Assembly: GCF_003762905.1 (NCBI RefSeq)
Contig: NZ_RJKS01000004.1
Span: 1-64,000, forward strand
Direction: 5' to 3'
Source: Curtobacterium sp. ZW137
GTDB taxonomy: Bacteria > Actinomycetota > Actinomycetes > Actinomycetales > Microbacteriaceae
DNA: 64,000 nt
Shown: one piece after another, positions 8,124-16,060 of the stretch
Layout: each line of letters starts with the position of its first letter
Numbering within the stretch: position 1 is the stretch's first letter
Made by a program: the position numbers and the translations under genes
The notes under the pieces: generated by a model
Databases searched by the model: none
What the model was told of the DNA's origin: nothing
What the model saw: the letters and a program-made list of their open reading frames with translations, nothing else

Positions 8124-9470
8124 GAGCAGGTCGTGGCGGGTGAGCACGGTCACCGGCTTGCCGTCCTCGACGACGAGCAGCGCGTCCACGCTCTCCAGTG
8201 CGCGACGAGCGGCGGACACCGACTCGCCGACGCCGATGAGCGGCAGCGGGTCGCCGACGAAGCCGGTCAGCGCGTCCGCCATGTTCGCCGCCCCGGTGAA
8301 GACCTGCTCGAGCAGGTCCTTCTCGGCGACCGCGCCGATGACCTCACCGATGACGACGGGCGGCTCGGCGCTGAGGACGGGCATCTGCGAGACGCCGTAC
8401 TTGGTCATGATGTCCACGACCTCGCGCACCGTGTCGGACGGGTGCGCGTGCACGAGGTCCGGCAGGCGGCCGTCCTTGCCGGCGATGAGCGACCCGACGG
8501 TGCGGGCGTCGTCGGTCTCGGCGAAGCCGTAGGAGCGCATCCACCGGTCGTTGAAGATCTTGCCGAGGTACCCGCGGCCGCCGTCCGGCAGGAGCACGAC
8601 GACGACGTCGTCCTCCGTGAGGTCGCGTGCAGCTCGGAGCGCCGCGACGACCGCCATGCCGCTGGAGCCGCCGACGAGCAGCCCTTCTTCGCGGGCGAGC
8701 CGCCGGGTCATCGCGAACGAGTCGGCGTCCGACACGGCGATGATCTCGTCTGGGACCTCGGGGTCGTACGCGGTCGGCCAGAAGTCCTCGCCGACGCCCT
8801 CGACGAGGTACGGGCGACCGGTGCCACCGGAGTAGACGGAGCCCTCCGGGTCCGCGCCGACGATGCGGACGCCGCCGTTCGAGACCTCTTTCAGGTACTT
8901 GCCGGTCCCCGAGATGGTGCCGCCCGTGCCGACACCCGCGACGAAGTGGGTGATGCGCTCCTCGGTGTCGCGCCAGATCTCCGGACCGGTGGTCTCGTAG
9001 TGGCTGCGCGGCCCGTTCGGGTTCGCGTACTGGTTCGGCTTGTACGCCCCCGGGATCTCCCGCACGAGACGGTCCGACACCGAGTAGTACGACTCCGGGT
9101 GCTCCGGCGGGACCGCGGTCGGCGTGACCACGATCTCGGCGCCGTACGCCGTGAGGACGTTGCGCTTGTCCTCGCCGACCTTGTCCGGCAGCACGAAGAC
9201 GCACCGGTAGCCGCGCTGCTGGGCGACGAGCGCCAGGCCGACGCCGGTGTTGCCCGACGTGGGTTCGACGATCGTGCCGCCCGGACGCAGGTCACCCGAC
9301 GCCTCGGCGGCGTCGATGATCCGCGTGGCGATGCGGTCCTTCGAGGAGCCACCGGGGTTCAGGTACTCGACCTTGACGAGCACGGTGGCCCGGACACCCT
9401 CGGTGACACGGTTCAGCTTGACCAGCGGGGTGTCGCCGACGAGGTCGACGACGGAGTTCGCGTAACGCAC
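8106..9470 (-). CDS. cbs: Cystathionine beta-synthase
   Basis: A 454-residue cytosolic PLP enzyme that condenses serine with homocysteine to cystathionine (reverse transsulfuration). The catalytic part (1-~310) has the PLP lysine K44 in NPGGSSKDRI, the asparagine loop PTSGNTGVGLALVA, and the phosphate loop GTGGTISGTGKY. Residues ~330-454 form two CBS domains (TVREVVDIMTKYGVSQMPVL and SVSAARRALESVDALLVVED), the usual allosteric module, so this is cbs rather than cysK. GTG at 9470 is seven bases past a TAGACT box (9478-9483), so the mRNA is probably leaderless. The 3' end is repeated four times in tandem with stops in each copy. It precedes metB on the same strand. Confidence 0.93.
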   Translation of the reverse strand: MRYANSVVDLVGDTPLVKLNRVTEGVRATVLVKVEYLNPGGSSKDRIATRIIDAAEASGDLRPGGTIVEPTSGNTGVGLALVAQQRGYRCVFVLPDKVGEDKRNVLTAYGAEIVVTPTAVPPEHPESYYSVSDRLVREIPGAYKPNQYANPNGPRSHYETTGPEIWRDTEERITHFVAGVGTGGTISGTGKYLKEVSNGGVRIVGADPEGSVYSGGTGRPYLVEGVGEDFWPTAYDPEVPDEIIAVSDADSFAMTRRLAREEGLLVGGSSGMAVVAALRAARDLTEDDVVVVLLPDGGRGYLGKIFNDRWMRSYGFAETDDARTVGSLIAGKDGRLPDLVHAHPSDTVREVVDIMTKYGVSQMPVLSAEPPVVIGEVIGAVAEKDLLEQVFTGAANMADALTGFVGDPLPLIGVGESVSAARRALESVDALLVVEDGKPVTVLTRHDLLTYLSE

Positions 9471-9521
9471 GCGGACGAGTCTAGGCGGCGCACCCGAGTC
9501 CCTCCGGAGCGTGACGGGCGG

Positions 9522-9779
9522 CTACGACGCGAGCGAGGAGGGCGCCCCTGTGGGCGCGACGTGGGCCGTCACCGCTGCCGAGACCTCGGCGCGACGCCGG
9601 TCGATGACGTCGCCCATGTCGCGAGCCAGCGCGGGGGTGGACCGCACGATCTGGTCGAGAGCGGTGGCGGGCACGACCAGCACCGCGACCTCGGTGAGGG
9701 CGACGGCGGTGGTGAGCAGTGCCTCCCGGGTCAGCGCCGTCTGCCCGATGTGGTCGCCGGTCTCGACGCGGGTGGCGGG
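9522..9779 (-). pseudogene. C-terminal fragment of a cyclic-nucleotide-binding-domain protein
   Basis: The leftward frame encodes about 85 residues ending at TAG (complement of 9522-9524): RVETGDHIGQTALTRE, then LLTTAVALTEVAVLVVPATA, then MGDVIDRRRAEVSAAV. This looks like the last beta strands and the C-helix of a CRP-type cNMP-binding domain, as found at the end of some mechanosensitive-channel-like proteins. No start codon with a ribosome site is visible and the upstream part is replaced by a 14-base tandem array, so I read it as the stump of a decayed gene. Confidence 0.5.
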
Positions 9780-9809
9780 GAGGTCCGGGCTCGCCGAACC
9801 GGGTCCGCT

Positions 9810-9893
9810 GGTCCGGATCCGCCGGTCCGGATCCGCCGGTCCGGATCCGCCGGTCCGGATCCGCCGGTCCGGATCCGCCGGTCCGGGTCCGCC
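9810..9893. repeat. Six 14-bp tandem repeats (GGTCCGGATCCGCC)
   Basis: Units start at 9810, 9824, 9838, 9852, 9866 and 9880; the first five are identical and the last has one change. The unit contains the palindromes TCCGGA and GGATCC. The array sits between the ABC exporter stop (9963) and the decayed gene fragment. Confidence 0.95.
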
Positions 9894-9962
9894 TCGGCCT
9901 CGGCCTCCGCCCCGGCATGGAGGCTCGGCCCGCGCCCGCCCCGCTCCTTCCCCCCGGGCGCG

Positions 9963-11843
9963 TCAGGCGTCCAGGGCGTCGACCGGTGCGTTCTGCTGTC
10001 GGTGCAGCGTCGCGTACGTGCCGTCCCGTGCGATGAGTTCGTCGTGCGTGCCCTGCTCCACGATCTGCCCGTGGTCGAGTACGAAGATCACGTCGGCATC
10101 GCGGATCGTCGAGAGTCGGTGCGCGATCGAGATCGTCGTCCGCCCACGTGCGGCCGCGTCGAGCGCGGTCTGCACGACGCGCTCGGAGATCGAGTCCAGC
10201 GCACTCGTCGCCTCGTCGAGCACGAGCACGGGCGGGTCCTTGAGCATCACGCGCGCGATGGCGATCCGCTGCTTCTCGCCGCCGGACAGCCGGTAGCCGC
10301 GCTCCCCCACGATCGTGTCGTACCCGTCGGGGAAGGACGCGATCGTCTCGTGGATGTTCGCCGCCCGCGCGGCTCGCTCGAGCTCTTCGAGCGTGGCGCC
10401 GGGCTTGGCGTACCGGAGGTTGTCACCGATCGTCGCGTGGAACAGGTACGTCTCCTGGGAGACGATGCCGACGTGCCGCATCAGGTCCTCGTGCTCGAGG
10501 TCCCGGACGTCGGCGCCGGCGAAGCGGACCGAGCCCCGCGTCGCCTCGTAGAGTCGCGGAACGAGGTACGAGACCGTCGTCTTGCCCGCGCCGGAGGGTC
10601 CGACGAACGCCGCGAACTGGCCCGGCTGCAGCTCGAAGGACACCCCGCGGAGCGTCGGCTTGTCGGCTTCGCCGTCCGGGTAGGTGAACGTGACGTCGTC
10701 GAAGGCGACGTGTCCCACCCGGGACTCATCGACCTTGCGTGCGGTCGGCGAGTCCGTGATCGCCGGCTTCAGGTCGAGGTACTCGAAGATGCGGGCGAAG
10801 AGTGCACCCGAGGTCTGCAGGTCGAGGACGACCCGGAGGAGCCCCACCGTCGGGAACAGCAGCCGGGACTGCACGGTCGTGAACGCCACGATCGTGCCGG
10901 CCGTGATCGGGATGCCGCCGAGGATCAGGTACGCGGCGACCAGGTAGATGATCGCCGGGATGATCGACAGGAAGATCTGCACGATCGCGAAGAACCACTG
11001 CCCGGACATCTGCTGGCGCACCTGCAGCGCGATCTGGTTCCGGTTCTCGTCGCCGTACCGGTGCGTCTCACTGCGCTGCTGGTTGAAGCTCTTCGCGAGC
11101 AGGATCCCCGAGACGCTCAGGGCTTCCTGCGTGATCGCGGTCATGTCGGAGAGCGACTCCTGCGTCTGTCCGGCGATCTTGGCGCGGACCTGCCCGACCT
11201 TCCGCTGGGCGATGACGAGGAGCGGCAGCAGGACCACCGCGACGAGGGTCATCTGCCAGCTCAGCAGCAGCATCGCGACGACCGCGGCGATGACCGTCAC
11301 GGTGTTGCCGAGCACCGAGGAGATCGTGTTGTTCAGGACACTCGCGACCCCACCGACGTCGTTCTGCAGGCGGGACTGGATGACGCCGGTCTTCGTACGG
11401 GTGAAGAACGCCAGCTCCATGCGCTGCAGGTGCGCGAAGAGCCGCATCCGCATGGCGCCCATCACCTTGTTGCCGACCGTCGCCGTCAGGTAGGTCTGCC
11501 ACACGCCCACCCCGGCGCTCGCGATCCAGAGCACCACCATCGCGGTGACGAGCTCGGCGAGCACCGGGACGTCCGGCGTGCCGGACTTCGGGAACAGCCC
11601 GAGGTCGAACGCCTTCTGCGTCAGGAGCGGTGGGATCACGGACAGCGCGGCACCGATGAGCACCAGCACGGTCGTGAAGATGATCGCCCGACGGTGCGGG
11701 ACGAACAGCCCGGCGATCCGCTTGAGCAGGTGCGGGATCTGCGGAGCTTCGGCGTTCGCCGCCTTCTGCGCGTCGAAGTCACCGCTCGAGATCCGGCCGC
11801 CGCGGCCACCACCGCCACCGCCACGCATCCCCGGCATGCTCAT
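9963..11843 (-). CDS. ABC exporter, fused permease and ATPase
   Basis: A 626-residue half-transporter of the MsbA/LmrA type, expected to dimerise in the membrane and export lipids, peptides or drugs. After a glycine-rich N-terminus (MSMPGMRGGGGGGRGG) come six membrane helices (about residues 45-340) and an ATPase domain with Walker A GPSGAGKTTVSY, Q-loop, signature LSGGEKQRIAIARVM and Walker B PVLVLDEATSALD. ATG at 11843 has AAGGAGCTCGC upstream. It is divergent from an APC permease. The substrate is unknown; there is no partner subunit, so a homodimer is likely. Confidence 0.92.
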   Translation of the reverse strand: MSMPGMRGGGGGGRGGRISSGDFDAQKAANAEAPQIPHLLKRIAGLFVPHRRAIIFTTVLVLIGAALSVIPPLLTQKAFDLGLFPKSGTPDVPVLAELVTAMVVLWIASAGVGVWQTYLTATVGNKVMGAMRMRLFAHLQRMELAFFTRTKTGVIQSRLQNDVGGVASVLNNTISSVLGNTVTVIAAVVAMLLLSWQMTLVAVVLLPLLVIAQRKVGQVRAKIAGQTQESLSDMTAITQEALSVSGILLAKSFNQQRSETHRYGDENRNQIALQVRQQMSGQWFFAIVQIFLSIIPAIIYLVAAYLILGGIPITAGTIVAFTTVQSRLLFPTVGLLRVVLDLQTSGALFARIFEYLDLKPAITDSPTARKVDESRVGHVAFDDVTFTYPDGEADKPTLRGVSFELQPGQFAAFVGPSGAGKTTVSYLVPRLYEATRGSVRFAGADVRDLEHEDLMRHVGIVSQETYLFHATIGDNLRYAKPGATLEELERAARAANIHETIASFPDGYDTIVGERGYRLSGGEKQRIAIARVMLKDPPVLVLDEATSALDSISERVVQTALDAAARGRTTISIAHRLSTIRDADVIFVLDHGQIVEQGTHDELIARDGTYATLHRQQNAPVDALDA

Positions 11844-12005
11844 GCGAGCTCCTTCCGCCCGGCGCGACCCGGACGGTCCGCTCACCCGAGCAAATGTAGC
11901 CCCGCCGTGGGACATCGGCCCCTCCGCTGGACCGATCTGTGGAATTGACCCCTGTTCGGGGCCGTGCGAGCATGACCCGTCCCGTTCCACGCACCACGAG
12001 GTCCC

Positions 12006-13445
12006 ATGCCGTCCGCGCCGTCCCGCCCCGACCCGTCCACCGTCACGTCGCTCCGGCACCAGCTCACGCGCCGCAAGCCCATCGACCAGCTGCAGAGCGA
12101 AGCGGCCTCGGGTGTGGACGGCGAGCCGCTCCGACGGACCCTGGGCGTCTGGCACCTCACGATGATCAGCGTGGGTGCCACGCTCGGCACCGGCATCCTC
12201 GTGGTCCTCGGTACCGCCGTCCCGCTCGCCGGGCCCGCGGTCTGGATCTCGTTCGTCGTCGCCGGGGTCGCCGCCCTGCTCTCCGCACTGTCGTACGCCG
12301 AGATGGCCGGAGCCGTCCCGACGTCCGGGTCGAGCTACTCGTACACCTACGCCACCATGGGCGAGGGCATCGCCTGGGTGTGCGGCTGGTGCCTCGTGCT
12401 CGAGTACGCGGTGTCCGTCGCCGCGGTCGCCGTCGGCGCGAGCGAGTACGTCGACGAGACCCTCCGGGTGTTCGGGCTGCACCTGCCCGCCGCGCTCTCG
12501 GCGCCCCCGGGTGACGGTGGCGTCGTCAACCTGCCAGCGGCGGCACTCGTGCTCATCGCCACCGCCGTCCTGCTGCCGGGAGCCCGCGAGAGCGCCTGGG
12601 TCAACACCCTGATGGTGATGGTGAAGATCGCGCTCCTGGTGTTCTTCGTCATCGTCGCGTTCAGTGCGTTCCGCGCGGGGAACTTCGAGCCGCTCGCACC
12701 CATGGGTGCCGCGGGCGTCACCGCAGCCGCGTCCCGGCTCTTCTTCTCCTACATCGGGTTCGACGCCGCGTCCACCGCCGGCGAAGAGGCGAAGAACCCC
12801 CGCCGTGACCTCCCCCGCGCGATCATCGGCTCGATCGCGCTCATCACGGCGCTGTACATCCTGGTCGCGATCGCCGCGATCGGTGCCCGGCCGTGGACGT
12901 CGTTCTCCTCCACCGAGGCGTCGCTGGTCCGCATCGTCGTCGACGTCACGGGGCAGCCGCTCGTCGCGCTGGTGTTCTCGATCGGCGCCGTGATCGCCAT
13001 CGCCAGCGTGGTGCTCACCGTGCTCTACGGCCAGACACGGATCCTCTTGACGATGGCGCGCGACGGACTGGTGCCGAAGGTCTTCGGCCGGGTTTCGCAC
13101 CGAACCGGGACCCCGATCGCGAACACCCTGATCGTCGGTGTCGTCGTGACGATCGTCGCCGCCCTGGTGCCCCTCGGCGAGCTCGCGGACGCGACGAGCA
13201 TCGGCACCCTCGTGGCCTTCGCGCTGGTGAACGTCTCCGTGATCGTCCTGCGTCGCTCGCAGCCCGGGCTCGAGCGTTCGTACCGCGTCCCGTTCTTCCC
13301 TGTCGTCCCGATCCTCGGCACGCTCAGCTGCGCCCTGCTCGCGGTGTTCCTCGGCGCGGGCACGTGGATCGCATTCGCCATCTGGATGCTCGCCGGCGCC
13401 GCCCTCTACGCGCTCTACGGCCGCCGCCACAGCACGCTGCCCTGA
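12006..13445 (+). CDS. APC-superfamily amino acid permease
   Basis: A 479-residue membrane transporter with about twelve helices, closest to the cationic amino acid transporter (CAT/YfnA-like) branch of the APC superfamily. The substrate-site glycine motif in helix 1 reads VGATLGTGILVVLGTAVP, and helix 6 contains FFSYIGFDAASTAGEEAKNP, which is a hallmark of CAT-like carriers. It probably imports an amino acid by cation symport or exchange. ATG at 12006 follows ACGAGGTCCC. It ends with a hairpin terminator shared with the convergent neighbour. Confidence 0.9.
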   Translation: MPSAPSRPDPSTVTSLRHQLTRRKPIDQLQSEAASGVDGEPLRRTLGVWHLTMISVGATLGTGILVVLGTAVPLAGPAVWISFVVAGVAALLSALSYAEMAGAVPTSGSSYSYTYATMGEGIAWVCGWCLVLEYAVSVAAVAVGASEYVDETLRVFGLHLPAALSAPPGDGGVVNLPAAALVLIATAVLLPGARESAWVNTLMVMVKIALLVFFVIVAFSAFRAGNFEPLAPMGAAGVTAAASRLFFSYIGFDAASTAGEEAKNPRRDLPRAIIGSIALITALYILVAIAAIGARPWTSFSSTEASLVRIVVDVTGQPLVALVFSIGAVIAIASVVLTVLYGQTRILLTMARDGLVPKVFGRVSHRTGTPIANTLIVGVVVTIVAALVPLGELADATSIGTLVAFALVNVSVIVLRRSQPGLERSYRVPFFPVVPILGTLSCALLAVFLGAGTWIAFAIWMLAGAALYALYGRRHSTLP

Positions 13446-13482
13446 CCCCGCCGCCCTCCGCAGTGTCCGGAAGCGGTGCGGC

Positions 13483-13527
13483 AAAGCGACAGTCCTCCCG
13501 TGCTGCCCACCTCACCGCTGTCGCTTT
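13483..13527. terminator. Bidirectional hairpin with AAAGCGACAG arms
   Basis: AAAGCGACAG at 13483-13492 pairs with CTGTCGCTTT at 13518-13527. It lies between the convergent APC permease and AbiEi-like genes. The same arm CTGTCGCTTT recurs in hairpins at 14665-14674 and 40618-40627. Confidence 0.65.
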
Positions 13528-13601
13528 CCTGGACTTCTCCGTTTGCGCCGCCCAGCGCGAGCCAGGCCCGACCTTCCGACCAGTGCGAGCACCGTCCGCT
13601 G

Positions 13602-14516
13602 TCACCGGCACGGCACCCCGTGCACGCGGAACAGCGCGCGCAGCCGTTCCGGCTCGACGAGGTGCCACCAGGTCACGCGGATGAACCCCCGCACGACCGG
13701 GAGCGCGCGGAGCTGGTCCTCCCGCAGCTTCTCCGCCCAGAGCGCATCCGCTCCCGTTCGTCCGTGCAGCATGGAGGCGTCCTCGTATTTCTGCCGCCCG
13801 TCGAACTCGACGACGACGCCGAGTGAGGGCATCCAGAAGTCCACGCGGTGCACCGACCCGCCGATCACGAACTCAGCCTGCGGGACCACCGGCGGGATGC
13901 CCAGTTGCCGGAACCGCGCGGCGGCGAAGGATTCCCCGACCGACTCGTGGGCCGCGTCGCACACGTCCAGCGCCTCGAGCGCGCGAGCGGTCCCCCACCG
14001 CGGCCCGTCGTCCAGCAGCTGCCGGAGCGCGTCGGCATCGACGCCCCTCCGCACGGCGTGGTCCAGCACGACGACCGCCTCGGCGAAGTCGGCGCGCCGA
14101 GCCTGCATCACCGCCGTCACCGGCAGCGCGGCGAACGGCACGCCGTGGAAGGCTCCTCCGTCGAGGTCGACCGGGCCGGCGTGGAGCGTCAGTCCGACGC
14201 GTTGACTGTCCGCTGCTGCCGACGGAAGGGTCGCGTGCACCCGGGACGGCCACGCCGACAGCCGCGGGATTCCGAGCACCGCCGCCGCCGAGTCGTGAGA
14301 GAACACTGCTCCGAATGGGAGCGCCGGCGCAGCGGCTCGCATCCGCACGAGGTGCCGTGCAGCGGGCCCCAGCGCTTCCCACTCCGCGCGCGGGACGTAG
14401 ACACCGTGTCGCACGCGCTCGAGCTCACCGGCGGATCGACGGCGTTGATGCCGGCGTGCCGCAGCACGATCGAGCTCGTCGACTCGGACCAGGAGGATCG
14501 CGTTCGCGGGATGCAC
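13602..14516 (-). CDS. AbiEi antitoxin-like/DUF559-like protein
   Basis: A 304-residue protein of unknown function. The N-terminal ~60 residues (including GELERVRHGVYVPRAEWE) resemble the winged-helix domain of AbiEi-type antitoxins of type IV toxin-antitoxin systems. The C-terminal ~100 residues contain HRVDFWMPSLGVVVEFDG followed by a lysine, a pattern like the Vsr/DUF559 PD-(D/E)XK fold, so a nuclease-type domain is possible. No AbiEii toxin is adjacent: the neighbours are an amino acid permease and ribosomal genes. Such two-domain proteins are common and solitary in Microbacteriaceae. Start at ATG 14516 is by frame only; no strong ribosome site is visible. Confidence 0.7.
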   Translation of the reverse strand: MHPANAILLVRVDELDRAAARRHQRRRSAGELERVRHGVYVPRAEWEALGPAARHLVRMRAAAPALPFGAVFSHDSAAAVLGIPRLSAWPSRVHATLPSAAADSQRVGLTLHAGPVDLDGGAFHGVPFAALPVTAVMQARRADFAEAVVVLDHAVRRGVDADALRQLLDDGPRWGTARALEALDVCDAAHESVGESFAAARFRQLGIPPVVPQAEFVIGGSVHRVDFWMPSLGVVVEFDGRQKYEDASMLHGRTGADALWAEKLREDQLRALPVVRGFIRVTWWHLVEPERLRALFRVHGVPCR

Positions 14517-14629
14517 ACGAGCACCCTGCCGCCCGGCCCCGTCTCACGGGGCGTGGCCACCGTGCCTGTGGACAACGCACTCCGTCCACAACCCAGCCGC
14601 GACGCGGCTCAGGCGTCAACGGGTACGGA

Positions 14630-14674
14630 AAAGCGACAGTGCCCGACCGGAATCCGGCCGAGCACTGTCGCTTT
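14630..14674 (-). terminator. Terminator of the rplJ-rplL operon
   Basis: AAAGCGACAGTGC (14630-14642) pairs perfectly with 14662-14674, and the loop can pair again through CCGG/CCGG. On the leftward transcript the hairpin is followed by TTTT. It is 75 bases past the rplL stop. Confidence 0.8.
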
Positions 14675-14749
14675 GCGCGATCTCTCACACGATGGGCGAT
14701 CCTGACGGAGCAACCCGTGCGCGAGCGAGCGTGGACAGTAGCAGAGCTA

Positions 14750-15133
14750 CTACGCGAGCTCGATCGTGGCGCCAGCGGCCTCGAGGGCAGCCTTCGCCTT
14801 GTCGGCCGTCTCCTTGTTCGCACCCTCGAGGATCTTCGCGTCGGCGGTCTCGACGAGCGCCTTGGCCTCGCCCAGGCCGAGCGACGTGAGGCCACGGACC
14901 TCCTTGATGACCTGGATCTTCTTGTCACCAGCGGACTTGAGGATGACGTCGAACTCGGTCTTCTCCTCAGCGGCCTCGACCGGAGCGGCAGCGCCGGCCG
15001 GAGCGGCAGCGGCGACCGGGGCGGCCGCGGTGACCTCGAAGACCTCTTCGAACTTCTTCACGAAGTCCGAGAGCTCGATGAGCGTGAGCTCCTTGAAGGC
15101 CTCGATGAGCTCGTCCTGCGAAAGCTTCGCCAT
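14750..15133 (-). CDS. rplL: 50S ribosomal protein L7/L12
   Basis: A 127-residue ribosomal stalk protein that binds L10 as dimers and recruits translation factors. It shows the N-terminal dimerisation segment ([20 protein letters not shown]), an Ala/Pro-rich hinge ([15 protein letters not shown]) and the C-terminal factor-binding domain ending in [14 protein letters not shown], with [20 protein letters not shown] conserved. It follows rplJ by 51 bases. Two TAG triplets are adjacent at the end (complements of 14750-14752 and 14747-14749). Confidence 0.98.
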   Translation of the reverse strand: MAKLSQDELIEAFKELTLIELSDFVKKFEEVFEVTAAAPVAAAAPAGAAAPVEAAEEKTEFDVILKSAGDKKIQVIKEVRGLTSLGLGEAKALVETADAKILEGANKETADKAKAALEAAGATIELA

Positions 15134-15184
15134 GATTTTCTCCTACTACTCAGTACGTGATGTGGTTGTGGAACGCGTGCCGGA

Positions 15185-15700
15185 TCAGGCCGCGGACTCC
15201 TGCTTCTCGCGGAGGGCGTCCACCGTGCGGACGGCCTGCGAGAGGGGTGCGTTGAACAGGTACGCAGCACCGAACAGCGAGGCCTTGAAGGCGCCGGCGA
15301 GCTTGCCGAGCAGAACTTCACGGGACTCGAGGTCGGCGAGCTTGTCCACCTCGGTCGCGGTGAGCGGGTTACCGTCGAAGTAACCGCCCTTCACCACGAG
15401 CTCGGGGTTCGCCTTGGCGAATGCACGCAGCGACTTCGCGACGGCGACGGTGTCACCGTGGACGAAGGCGAGAGCGGACGGACCGGCGAGTTCGTCGTCG
15501 AACGACGAGATGCCGGCGTTGTTCGCCGCGATCTTGGTCAGCGTGTTCTTCACCACGGCGTACGTGGCGTGCTCACGGATCGAGTTGCGGAGCTCCTTGA
15601 GCTGCGCGACCGTGAGACCGCGGTACTCGGTGAGCAGAACGGCGTTCGAGCTACGGAAGGACTCCGTGAGCTCGGCGACCGCAGCTTCCTTGTTCGCCAT
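15185..15700 (-). CDS. rplJ: 50S ribosomal protein L10
   Basis: A 171-residue protein forming the base of the ribosomal stalk; it binds 23S rRNA and L7/L12. Recognisable segments are [19 protein letters not shown] at the N-terminus and [18 protein letters not shown] at 15700 has CCAAGGAGAACC upstream. In bacteria L10 (with L12) represses its own operon by binding the leader RNA, and a long structured leader with an intrinsic terminator is present here. The gene is 18 kb away from rplK-rplA, which often lie next to it. Confidence 0.98.
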   Translation of the reverse strand: MANKEAAVAELTESFRSSNAVLLTEYRGLTVAQLKELRNSIREHATYAVVKNTLTKIAANNAGISSFDDELAGPSALAFVHGDTVAVAKSLRAFAKANPELVVKGGYFDGNPLTATEVDKLADLESREVLLGKLAGAFKASLFGAAYLFNAPLSQAVRTVDALREKQESAA

Positions 15701-15884
15701 GGTTCTCCTTGGGGGTCTTGCCGGTAGCCCCAGGTCCGCACACATGAAAAAAGCTCCGGCGCAGAGGCTCGGAGCTGCTTCCACCAGAATGGCGGGAGTC
15801 GTTCTGAACACCTGCGCGGGATGCCTCACGAGTGAGGACCTTCGACCGTCATGCGAGCATGACGACATCCGGCGGTCTTTGGCT
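15701..15884 (-). promoter_or_regulatory. L10 operon leader
   Basis: About 184 bases between the predicted transcription start (TACAGT -10 box at 15891-15896) and rplJ contain no gene but several hairpins, including GTCATGCGAGCATGAC near 15848-15863 and a true terminator at 15747-15776. By analogy with the known L10 leader this is where L10-L12 would bind to regulate expression; the exact binding kink-turn was not verified. Confidence 0.6.
15747..15776 (-). terminator. Attenuator in the rplJ leader
   Basis: On the leftward strand AGCTCCG (15770-15776) pairs with CGGAGCT (15752-15758) and is followed by six T residues (15747-15752), one of very few U-tract terminators in this window. It ends 46 bases before the rplJ start, so read-through must be controlled. 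Confidence 0.75.
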
Positions 15885-15890
15885 TCGAGA

Positions 15891-15896
15891 ACTGTA
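15891..15896 (-). promoter_or_regulatory. Putative -10 box of the rplJ-rplL promoter
   Basis: TACAGT on the leftward strand fits TANNNT and stands upstream of the leader. A matching -35 box is not obvious. Confidence 0.4.
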
Positions 15897-15925
15897 GCAG
15901 ACGCGGTGGGCGCGGCCAAACGGCG

Positions 15926-15965
15926 GACGGGAGGCTCGGTGCCGGCTGGCACCGCGCCTCCCGTC
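15926..15965. repeat. Palindromic GGGAGGCTCGGTGCC element
   Basis: GACGGGAGGCTCGGTGCC (15926-15943) faces GGCACCGCGCCTCCCGTC (15948-15965) with two mismatches, forming a strong hairpin between the sensor kinase end and the rplJ promoter. It is the most complete copy of the GGGAGGCYCGG motif family. Confidence 0.7.
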
Positions 15966-15982
15966 GGGTGGTTGCGAAGGTT

Positions 15983-16027
15983 CCCATCACGCGCGCGCTG
16001 GAAAGTGGAATCGCGCGTAGGCGGTCG
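15983..16027 (+). repeat. 45-bp dispersed repeat, copy 2
   Basis: Matches the reverse complement of 4576-4620 at 43 of 45 positions (both begin CCCATCACGCGCGCGCTGG). It continues into the hairpin and stop codon of the sensor kinase gene. Confidence 0.8.
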
Positions 16028-16053
16028 GAACTTCCGACCTCCTACGCGCGATT
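16009..16053 (-). terminator. 22-bp stem terminator after the sensor kinase
   Basis: 16009-16030 pairs with 16032-16053 with a single mismatch and a one-base centre, an almost perfect palindrome containing CGCGCGTAGG. It lies 8 bases beyond the kinase stop on the leftward strand. Confidence 0.75.
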
Positions 16054-16060
16054 CGACTTC

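Noticed and set aside
9810-9893. Possible CRISPR array
   Set aside because: The 14-base units follow each other without spacers; a CRISPR needs repeats of about 24-37 bases separated by unique spacers. No cas genes are nearby.
8133-11948. A very long open frame on the + strand opposite cbs and the ABC exporter
   Set aside because: It is antisense to two clear genes on the other strand, has highly charged, low-complexity composition and no recognisable domain. High-GC coding sequence routinely leaves such frames open.
13602-14516. Complete type IV toxin-antitoxin system
   Set aside because: Only an AbiEi-like N-terminal domain is present; there is no AbiEii-like nucleotidyltransferase in either neighbour.
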